Part shown: positions 1-5,377 of the stretch, in pieces
Layout of the letters: each line of letters starts with the position of its first letter
Position numbering within the stretch: position 1 is the first letter of the stretch
Source of the DNA: OMOG01 sp041485845
Lineage (GTDB): Bacteria > Acidobacteriota > Terriglobia > Bryobacterales > Bryobacteraceae
Reading direction: 5' to 3'
DNA: 5,377 nt
NCBI GenBank assembly: GCA_041485845.1
Contig: JBGPKH010000621.1
Coordinates: 1 to 5,377 of the forward strand
Notes under the pieces: generated by a model
Database searches by the model: none
What the model was told of the DNA's origin: nothing
What the model saw: the letters and a program-made list of their open reading frames with translations, nothing else
Made by a program: the position numbers and the translations under genes

Positions 1-1
1 G

Positions 2-1219
2 GCGCTGGGGCGCAAGTTCGCGCGCATCTCGATGGGCGGGATGCACGATGAGGCCGAGATCCGCGGCCACCGGCGCACGTATATCGGAGCGCTGCCGGGA
101 CAGATCATACAGGGCCTGCGGCGCGCCGGAACCAACGACCCGGTTTTCATGCTCGACGAGGTGGACAAGCTGGGACGCGATTTCCGCGGCGATCCGGCGT
201 CGGCGCTGCTGGAGGTGCTCGATCCCGAGCAAAACTCCACCTTTCGCGACAACTACCTGGACGTGCCGTTCGATCTATCCAAGGTGCTGTTCATTACCAC
301 GGCCAACGTGCTCGACCCGGTTCCGGACGCGCTGCGCGATCGCATGGAGATCATACCGCTGGAGGGCTACACGGAGCACGAGAAGGTCATCATCGCGTTC
401 CGCTACCTGATTCCGCGGCAGGTGACCGAGAACGGGCTCAGTCCCGACGATATCCATTTCGCGGACGAGTCGGTGCGTTTTCTCATCCGGCGCTACACGC
501 GCGAAGCCGGCATGCGCAACCTGGAGCGCGAGATCGGCGCCATATGCCGCAAGCAGGCGCGCCGCATCGCCGGCGGCCAGCGCGAAAAGACGGAGGTGAC
601 GCCCGAGTTGGTGGAGCGGGACCTGGGCGCGCCGCGGTTCCGCACCGACACCGAGCTGGCCGAGCGCACGCGCAGGCCCGGCGTGGCAGTAGGGCTGGCG
701 TGGACCCCCGTAGGCGGCGACATTCTGTTCATCGAGGCGGGCCGCATGCCGGGCGGCAACAAGGGACTGATCATGACCGGGCAACTGGGGCCGGTGATGC
801 AGGAGTCGGTGCAGGCGGCGCTCACCTGGGTGCGCGGCAACGCCACAAAATACGACATCGACCCGGACTTATTCAAGACCAGCGACATTCACATTCACGT
901 GCCGGCGTGGGCGATTCCCAAGCACGGGCCGTCGGCGGGGATCACCATGGCGACGGCGTTGCTTTCCATGCTGAAGGAGCGGCGCGTGCGCACCAACCTG
1001 GCGATGACCGGAGAGATCACGCTGACGGGCCAGGTGCTGCCGGTTGGCGGCATCAAGGAGAAGGTCCTGGCGGCCAAGCGGAGTGGGGTGCGCGAGCTGA
1101 TCCTGCCGTTCGAGAACGAGGTCGACGTACGCGAAGATCTGAAGAGCGAGCAGATCGGCGAGATGAAGATCCACTACGTGAGGGCCATGGAGCAAGTGGC
1201 GGAGCTGGCGCTGGAGTAG
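2..1219 (+). CDS. lon: ATP-dependent Lon protease, LonA type, C-terminal part (5' end outside window)
   Basis: Cytoplasmic ATP-driven serine protease that unfolds and degrades damaged and regulatory proteins. The visible 405 residues lack the N-terminal substrate domain and Walker A, which lie upstream. The first full codon is at base 2 and reads straight into the conserved EAEIRGHRRTYIGALPG segment. Next come Walker B (VFMLDEVDKL, about 147-176), sensor 1 (ITTAN, about 293-307), the arginine finger region (LRDRMEII) and sensor 2 (GMRNLEREI, about 509-535). The protease domain has GLAWTPVGGDILFIEA, the catalytic serine in GPSAG (Ser codon 932-934) and the catalytic lysine as the second Lys of GGIKEK (codon 1061-1063). 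Ser and Lys are 43 residues apart, as for E. coli S679 and K722. The frame ends with TAG. Oddity: the loop before the serine reads HVPAWAIPKHGPSAG, where the usual form is close to HVPxGAxPKDGPSAG. Identification is certain; full activity is not shown. Confidence 0.97.
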   Translation, partial: ALGRKFARISMGGMHDEAEIRGHRRTYIGALPGQIIQGLRRAGTNDPVFMLDEVDKLGRDFRGDPASALLEVLDPEQNSTFRDNYLDVPFDLSKVLFITTANVLDPVPDALRDRMEIIPLEGYTEHEKVIIAFRYLIPRQVTENGLSPDDIHFADESVRFLIRRYTREAGMRNLEREIGAICRKQARRIAGGQREKTEVTPELVERDLGAPRFRTDTELAERTRRPGVAVGLAWTPVGGDILFIEAGRMPGGNKGLIMTGQLGPVMQESVQAALTWVRGNATKYDIDPDLFKTSDIHIHVPAWAIPKHGPSAGITMATALLSMLKERRVRTNLAMTGEITLTGQVLPVGGIKEKVLAAKRSGVRELILPFENEVDVREDLKSEQIGEMKIHYVRAMEQVAELALE

Positions 1220-1261
1220 GGGGCGCGAGACCGGCGAGGCGGGCGCTCTTCACGCAGATTC

Positions 1262-1288
1262 GCGAGTTCGTGGGGTCACGAGTCTCGC
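1262..1288 (+). repeat. Imperfect hairpin overlapping the terminator-like stem
   Basis: GCGAG (1262-1266) pairs with CTCGC (1284-1288), and TCGTG (1268-1272) pairs with CACGA (1277-1281). A small internal loop (T against GT) separates the two stems, and the tip is a 4-base GGGT loop. Its right arm shares bases 1285-1288 with the larger stem at 1285-1331, so the two cannot fully form together. It may be part of the 3' end structure of the lon mRNA or a chance fold in GC-rich DNA. Confidence 0.3.
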
Positions 1289-1331
1289 TGGCCCGGCCGG
1301 CGCCTGGAGCCCTGTTCGTCCGGGCCAGTGA
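1285..1331 (+). terminator. GC-rich inverted repeat between convergent genes, candidate lon terminator
   Basis: Arms 1285-1296 and 1320-1331 pair over 12 bp on plus-strand RNA, with one G-U pair (1287/1329). The inner 9 bp (CTGGCCCGG with CCGGGCCAG) are perfect. The loop is 23 nt. It lies 66 bases after the lon stop and 17 bases before the minus-strand propeller gene ends, so it could end transcripts from both sides. On the minus strand the wobble becomes a C/A mismatch, so the plus strand folds better. No T run follows on either side, so this is not a textbook intrinsic terminator. The position supports the role; the function is inferred. Confidence 0.5.
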
Positions 1332-1347
1332 TCGAGGGCCTGCTGTC

Positions 1348-3369
1348 CTACTTCGCCGCCGGCAGGAAGTTCTCCAGCGACCAGACTTGCGACAACCCCT
1401 CCCATTGAACCGTGTCCAACTGCTTTCCGTCGGGGCTGACCCATACGCCGCGATAGTAGGCGGCCATCCTCTGTCTCGTAGGCTCGCCGCCGCTCACCGG
1501 GAACGTCCACAGTTCCGTGCGGTGGCCCAGGTCCACGCGCGCGAAGACGAAGAAGCGCTGGCCATCGACGCTCCAATCGCCGCCGTGGAAGATAGGATTG
1601 CCCGAGGCGTCCGGATCCGCGGGTTGATACAGCGGCCGCACCTGGCCCGTGGCGACGTCTACAATCCGGAGACCGCGATTAACGACGACGGCGAGCTTTT
1701 TCCCGTCGCGGGATACCTTCAGGTCGAAGGTGGCGTTTCCGGTTTCCACCAGGGCCCGCTCGGAGCCCGTCTTGAGATCACGGGCGACCGCTGGCGCACC
1801 TTGCTTCTGGTAGTACAGAGTAGAGCCATCGGGCGAGGCCGCCATAAGCCTCACGCCCTGGCCGGCGAACACCAGACTCGCGGCGCCGCTTCGCAGGTCC
1901 ACCCGATAGACGCCTTCCTGACCATTACTGGTGGCGCCGGAGATCAGGAGCGAGTTGCTGTCGGCGGCCCACTCGATCCGTCCCATACGCGCCATCTGCG
2001 GCATCATGGTGTGCTCGGATCCATCGCCGAGCGAACGGATGAGAACGGTCTTGGTGGAAGTGGTGTAGAGGACGCGCTTGCCGTCGGGCGAATATCGGAT
2101 GCCACCACCCAGGCCCATAAGCCCGAAGGTAGTGAGGGGCATCGTAATCCGCGCCTCGCCGACGGTTCCATTGGGGTCCAACGGCAGCGTCACGGCTTCG
2201 GTCGTGCGCTTTTCCGAGCCGTAGATCAGAGTGCCCTGCGGAGTCATGCCGAGGAAACGGGCGCCGATGCCGGACGCTGAAGGTATGGCATGGGGTTCCC
2301 CCACGGCCTTTCCATTGGCGACCGGCAGGAGATACAGGCTGCGGGCGCCGTTGAATTCCCTGGTGAACAGGAGCGCCTTTCCGTCGGGAGTCCAGCCCAT
2401 CGTGCGTGCGTCGGAGGCGACCTCCGTTGCCGCACTCGCCGATCCGTCCGCCGGCAGAACGCACAGGGGATATCTGTCCGTCAGAGATCCCGCCGCCCAC
2501 GAATGGAAGGCCAGCCACTTCCCGTCCGGTGAGAAAGTAATGCGGTCGGGCTCGCGTTGGGCCAGCGTAAGCAGTGTCCTGGCAGGCGCGCCCTCCGGAG
2601 AGACAAGAACGAGCTTCCCATCTCCATTTTGACCGTGCACCCCGGTTGCGATCCACTTCATGTCGGGCGACCACCGAAACGGGTACACCCACTTGACGTC
2701 CCTCTCTTGAAGCAAGATGCGCTCGTCTTTCCCGTCGGCGCCGATCATGCGCAGTTCGCAGCCTTCGGAAGCCGCAGCTTTGTCCCATCGGCACCAAGTG
2801 AAGGCAATGCGTTTCCCATCCGGCGCGATCGCGCACCATTCCACGTCCCCCCTGGGTTTGTAGTTGGTGACGCGGCGGCTCTGTCCGGTCACCAGATCGC
2901 GGAGCCCGAGATCTCCCGTTTCCCAATCCGGGTAACAGAGAAAGCGCCCGTCCGCGGTCGCGTTGCCAAAGAGATCCATCGTCGTGTCCCACAGCAGCCG
3001 GGCGCGAACTTCGCCACCCTGCGTGCCGCCCATCGCCGCCAGCCGTGCGCGGGCCATCGCGGGGTACTGCGAGGCGCTGCCGTATTCGCGCACGATGCGC
3101 TCATAGGACTGGCGCGCTTCGGCCTGCCCCAGCTTTTCCTGGCACTGGCCGAGCTGATACAGCGCCCGCGCAGCGATCTCCGGTTGCTTGCCGAACTGGC
3201 CGACGATCTTGCGGTACTGCTCGATGGCTCCCTTCAGGTCGCCGTCAACCACCTCTTTGTGGCGTGCGCTCTCCAGCGCTTTCTCCGCCTGCGCGCTCGT
3301 CTGCGCGGGTAGCAGGCCTGTGCCAGCCGCGAGAACCAATGCGATGCAAATCGTTGTGAATCGTCTCAT
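1348..3369 (-). CDS. Exported TPR and PD40/TolB-like beta-propeller protein
   Basis: A 673-residue protein with no enzymatic motif that I recognise. The ATG at 3369 is chosen because it opens a signal peptide: MRR, a hydrophobic stretch (about residues 5-20), then LLPAQTSAQA with likely signal peptidase I sites. There is no lipobox cysteine, so it is probably periplasmic or secreted. Residues about 27-112 are TPR-like helices (GAIEQYRKIV, ALYQLGQCQEKLGQ, QSYERIVREY). Residues about 125-670 hold about twelve PD40-type motifs (FSPDGKWLAF, WTPDGKALLF, YSPDGKRVLY, VSRDGKKLAV, VSPDGKQLDT and weaker ones), spaced 40-52 residues. This fits TolB-like blades, perhaps two six-bladed propellers. All mature-region cysteines (76, 145, 179, 193, 204, 303) are in the N-terminal half. 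The gene starts 64 bases after the response regulator stop, on the same strand. No clear Shine-Dalgarno is visible. Such proteins usually bind proteins or ligands; the partner is unknown. It is not TolB itself, as no tol-pal genes are visible and the TPR part is extra. Confidence 0.9.
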   Translation of the reverse strand: MRRFTTICIALVLAAGTGLLPAQTSAQAEKALESARHKEVVDGDLKGAIEQYRKIVGQFGKQPEIAARALYQLGQCQEKLGQAEARQSYERIVREYGSASQYPAMARARLAAMGGTQGGEVRARLLWDTTMDLFGNATADGRFLCYPDWETGDLGLRDLVTGQSRRVTNYKPRGDVEWCAIAPDGKRIAFTWCRWDKAAASEGCELRMIGADGKDERILLQERDVKWVYPFRWSPDMKWIATGVHGQNGDGKLVLVSPEGAPARTLLTLAQREPDRITFSPDGKWLAFHSWAAGSLTDRYPLCVLPADGSASAATEVASDARTMGWTPDGKALLFTREFNGARSLYLLPVANGKAVGEPHAIPSASGIGARFLGMTPQGTLIYGSEKRTTEAVTLPLDPNGTVGEARITMPLTTFGLMGLGGGIRYSPDGKRVLYTTSTKTVLIRSLGDGSEHTMMPQMARMGRIEWAADSNSLLISGATSNGQEGVYRVDLRSGAASLVFAGQGVRLMAASPDGSTLYYQKQGAPAVARDLKTGSERALVETGNATFDLKVSRDGKKLAVVVNRGLRIVDVATGQVRPLYQPADPDASGNPIFHGGDWSVDGQRFFVFARVDLGHRTELWTFPVSGGEPTRQRMAAYYRGVWVSPDGKQLDTVQWEGLSQVWSLENFLPAAK

Positions 3370-3410
3370 GCTGGCAGCATAACGACCGAATCCCGGATTA
3401 GCGTCCGAGA

Positions 3411-3432
3411 GAGAGTCAGGTTTGCGTAAGGT
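3411..3432 (-). promoter_or_regulatory. Tandem 11-bp repeat, candidate response-regulator binding site
   Basis: Read on the minus strand, ACCTTACGCAA (3432-3422) is followed directly by ACCTGACTCTC (3421-3411). The two units match at 7 of 11 positions, including the leading ACCT. It sits just after the regulator stop codon and about 42-63 bases before the propeller gene ATG. Direct repeats with an 11-bp period are how OmpR/PhoB-family dimers bind DNA, and the gene ending here encodes such a regulator. That makes it a reasonable operator candidate. No convincing -35/-10 pair could be placed with it, and two short half-matches can occur by chance. Confidence 0.3.
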
Positions 3433-3433
3433 T

Positions 3434-4111
3434 TCAGCCATCCAAACGGTACCCCAGACCGCGAAGGTTCCGCAGGTAGCGCGGCTCGTCGGGATCCGGC
3501 TCGACCTTCTTGCGAAGGTTGCCAATGTGGTTGTCCACGACACGATCCGACACGATGGTGTTCGGCCCCCAGGCTCCATCGATGAGTTGCTGGCGGGACA
3601 GGATGCGGCCGCGGTTGCGAACGAACAGCTCCAGCAGCTTGAACTCGAGCGGCGTCAGTACCGTGGCTTCCGCGCCGCGGCGGATCTCGCCGCGGTCGAA
3701 GTCCACTTCGGCATCCCCGATCTTGAGAACGCGCTCCGCCGGTTCCGCTTGGCTGCGGCGCAGAAGCGCGACAATCCGCGCGCGCAGTTCCCGTACGCCG
3801 AACGGCTTGGTCATGTAGTCGTCGGCCCCCAGCTCCAGGCCCAGGACCTTCTCCGCCTCCTGCGCACGCGCGGTGAGCATGAGGATCGGCGTCCGAATGC
3901 GCGCCCGCCGCAATTCCCGGCACACCTCGAAGCCATCCTTGCCCGGCAACATGACATCCAGCAGGATCAGGTCGAACTTCTCTTCGCGGGCCTTCTTCGA
4001 TGCGAGGACCCCGTCGCCCACCGTTTCCACCAGGTAGCCTTCCATGGTGAGATCGTCCTCGAGCGCGAGGGCGATTCCCGGTTCGTCTTCCACTACCAGA
4101 ATGCGTGCCAT
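3434..4111 (-). CDS. Two-component response regulator, OmpR/PhoB family
   Basis: A 225-residue DNA-binding regulator of normal family length, activated by phosphate transfer from a histidine kinase. The receiver domain (about 1-118) has the acidic pair E8/D9, phospho-acceptor Asp52 in LILLDVMLPG (codon 3958-3956), Thr80 in LMLTAR and Lys102 in MTKPFG, so all key residues are present. The winged helix (about 128-225) has LTPLEFKLLELF (152-163), the recognition helix region SDRVVDNHIGNLRKK (188-202) and the closing GLGYRL wing. The ATG at 4111 lies 2 bases after the kinase stop (TGA, 4116-4114). No clear Shine-Dalgarno is visible, so translational coupling to the kinase is likely. A TTG at 4117 overlapping that stop would add two residues and is less likely. 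The cognate kinase is the gene just upstream. The target genes and signal are unknown; the downstream propeller gene is one candidate target. Confidence 0.96.
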   Translation of the reverse strand: MARILVVEDEPGIALALEDDLTMEGYLVETVGDGVLASKKAREEKFDLILLDVMLPGKDGFEVCRELRRARIRTPILMLTARAQEAEKVLGLELGADDYMTKPFGVRELRARIVALLRRSQAEPAERVLKIGDAEVDFDRGEIRRGAEATVLTPLEFKLLELFVRNRGRILSRQQLIDGAWGPNTIVSDRVVDNHIGNLRKKVEPDPDEPRYLRNLRGLGYRLDG

Positions 4112-4113
4112 AT

Positions 4114-5376
4114 TCAATTCAGGGCCGGCAGCAGCAGCGTGAACGTGCTGCCGTGCCCCATCTCGCTTTCCAGTTGCACTTCCCCGCCGTGCGCCGTAAG
4201 AATCTGGCGCACCATAGCGAGCCCTACTCCGGTGCCTTTGACGTTGCCTTCCGCGGCGGCGCGCCCGCGGACAAACTTGCGAAAGACCGCGTCCCGCTCC
4301 GCGGCATCGATTCCCGGACCCTGGTCCACAACTCGAATGGAGACACGCCCGTTCTCTTCGCCCCAGTGAATGCCCACCGCGGTGCCGGCGGGAGAGTACT
4401 TGATGGCGTTATCGAGGAGGTTGCGCAGGGCGAGCGCGAGAGCCTCGGCGTCGGCCCGCACGCGGCATTCCCCTGGCGGACCGGCGATCTCGATCGGCCG
4501 GCCGCCCTCGTGTGTCTGTGCATCCACCTCGCTCGCCACCTGCCGCACCAGGTTCGAGATGTCCAGCTCCTCCATCCGGTAGCGTTGCGCGCCCGCCTCC
4601 ATCTTGCCAAAATTCAGCAGCGTTTCCACGAGACGCTGCAAACGCCTGGCCTCATCGGCGAGGACCTGGTAGTACTTCAGGCGGCGGGCCTCGCTCGGCA
4701 CCTGTCCCATCTCGAGCATCTCGGCGAGCTGGCGCACGGTGGTGAGCGGCGACCGGAATTCGTGCGACACCGTGGCCACGAAGTCGGACTGCAACCGCGC
4801 CACCGCAGCCTCGCGGCGGATGGCCCGGGCCACGAAATACACCGAGCTCCAAAGAAACAGAATCACCGCGGCCATCAGGGGAAGCACAGTGCGTGGACCG
4901 AAAGCGCCTCCCTCCGATCCCTGCGAACCGCCGGACCAGACCCGCAGCATCCAGGAATCGCCGATAACCCGGGTGGTCGTCTGCGACGGCGGAGAGGAAG
5001 CGCCGGTTACCAGCTTTCCGTTTGCATCCAGCAACTGATAACCAAAGTCTCGCGTCACTGCGCCGGGGATGAAGTTCTCCGGGAACGCGGCGAGAGCGGC
5101 GACGATCTGCGCATTGGCTCGCCATAGGGTGATCACACGGCGACTGCCGCTCTCCATGGCGCGCAGCCCGCGATCTGGCGGACGACCCTGCCATTCCTGC
5201 CACAAGGCGCGCAGCACCTCCGCCAACAGCCACGACTCGGGCCTGGCCGACTGCGTCAGCTCGTCGCGGAAGTAGTCCGCCATGCCTCGGGTGAGCAGCC
5301 ACCGGCCGCTATCCAGGTGCTGCGCCAATTGGAGTCCAGTCCGCTGCGCGCCGTCATGGTCGCCCGCCGCGAACAA
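4114..5376 (-). CDS. Membrane sensor histidine kinase, N-terminus cut by window edge
   Basis: At least 420 residues are visible; the frame is open to the right edge, so the true start is outside. The kinase core is complete: H box with phospho-acceptor His at visible residue 205 (TVSHEFRSPL, codon 4764-4762), N box RNLLDNAIKYSP (318-329), G1 DQGPGID (351-357), F box VFRKF (364-368) and G2 GTGVGLAM (381-388). One transmembrane helix is visible (about 163-183, bases 4828-4890). Only about 20 residues separate it from the H box, so there is no room for a HAMP domain. Residues 1-160 are probably extracytoplasmic. The stretch FGYQLLDANGKLVTG (111-125) followed by DSWMLRVW resembles the strands of PAS-like sensor folds, but I cannot name the domain. 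A second helix is expected beyond the edge. The response regulator starts 2 bases after this stop, so it is the expected phosphate acceptor. The input signal is unknown. Confidence 0.95.
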   Translation of the reverse strand: MFAAGDHDGAQRTGLQLAQHLDSGRWLLTRGMADYFRDELTQSARPESWLLAEVLRALWQEWQGRPPDRGLRAMESGSRRVITLWRANAQIVAALAAFPENFIPGAVTRDFGYQLLDANGKLVTGASSPPSQTTTRVIGDSWMLRVWSGGSQGSEGGAFGPRTVLPLMAAVILFLWSSVYFVARAIRREAAVARLQSDFVATVSHEFRSPLTTVRQLAEMLEMGQVPSEARRLKYYQVLADEARRLQRLVETLLNFGKMEAGAQRYRMEELDISNLVRQVASEVDAQTHEGGRPIEIAGPPGECRVRADAEALALALRNLLDNAIKYSPAGTAVGIHWGEENGRVSIRVVDQGPGIDAAERDAVFRKFVRGRAAAEGNVKGTGVGLAMVRQILTAHGGEVQLESEMGHGSTFTLLLPALN

Positions 5377-5377
5377 C

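Noticed and set aside
275..784. A 169-codon minus-strand frame antisense to lon
   Set aside because: It lies wholly within the well-supported lon coding region, and its product has no recognisable domain.
544..2280. A 578-codon open frame on the plus strand crossing the lon end and the antisense of the propeller gene
   Set aside because: It reads lon in a shifted frame and then runs antisense to a gene with clear domains. Its product is rich in Arg, Ala and Gly with no recognisable motif, as expected for shadow frames in GC-rich DNA.
3389..3399. An 11-base palindrome (AATCC-C-GGATT) between the regulator and the propeller gene
   Set aside because: It is too short to separate from chance, with nothing to connect it to a regulator; the flanking bases do not extend the pairing.
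3370..3400. A possible -10 box (TTATGCT) before the propeller gene
   Set aside because: It lies only about 8 bases from the ATG and has no matching -35 element at a sensible distance.
3370..3579. A 70-residue N-terminal extension of the propeller protein
   Set aside because: The extension overlaps the response regulator gene antisense-free but out of frame, has no homology-like features, and would bury the obvious signal peptide that starts at the ATG at 3369.
3366..3923. A 185-codon minus-strand frame inside the response regulator
   Set aside because: It is an alternative frame of the regulator gene; the product is low-complexity and has no motif.
5374..5376. A TTG at the right edge as the start of the histidine kinase
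   Set aside because: The frame is open to the window edge, and the visible protein lacks the first membrane helix expected for this kinase type, so the start is most likely outside.

Overview
The window is a GC-rich bacterial chromosome fragment with dense coding. Two gene blocks converge on one short intergenic gap. The gene content fits a soil-type Acidobacteriota bacterium of the Solibacter/Bryobacter kind: a LonA protease, a two-component pair, and a secreted protein joining tetratricopeptide (TPR) helices to PD40/TolB-like beta-propeller repeats. That assignment rests on gene style only and is tentative. I see no mobile element, CRISPR array, tRNA or rRNA.

Layout. Positions 2-1219 (+) hold the C-terminal 405 residues of an ATP-dependent Lon protease, with its start and Walker A motif upstream of the window. 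Positions 1220-1347 are a convergent intergenic gap containing a strong GC-rich inverted repeat, a candidate terminator. The rest is one minus-strand block, read right to left: a membrane sensor histidine kinase cut by the right edge (5376 to 4114), an OmpR/PhoB-type response regulator starting 2 bases after the kinase stop (4111 to 3434), a 64-base gap with a tandem 11-bp repeat, and a 673-residue exported TPR plus beta-propeller protein (3369 to 1348). No stretch over 300 bases lacks a gene.

How the genes may work together. The kinase and regulator are almost certainly a cognate pair made from one transcript. The exported propeller protein follows in the same direction. It could be an accessory envelope or sensing protein of the pair, or its regulatory target; this is inference from gene order and the short repeat in front of it. 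The lon gene faces the other way and is probably unrelated.

Points worth a second look: non-consensus residues in the loop before the Lon catalytic serine, about twelve propeller motifs suggesting two six-bladed propellers in one exported protein, the 11-bp tandem repeat before that gene, and the alternative hairpins in the convergent gap. None of these by itself shows a new system.
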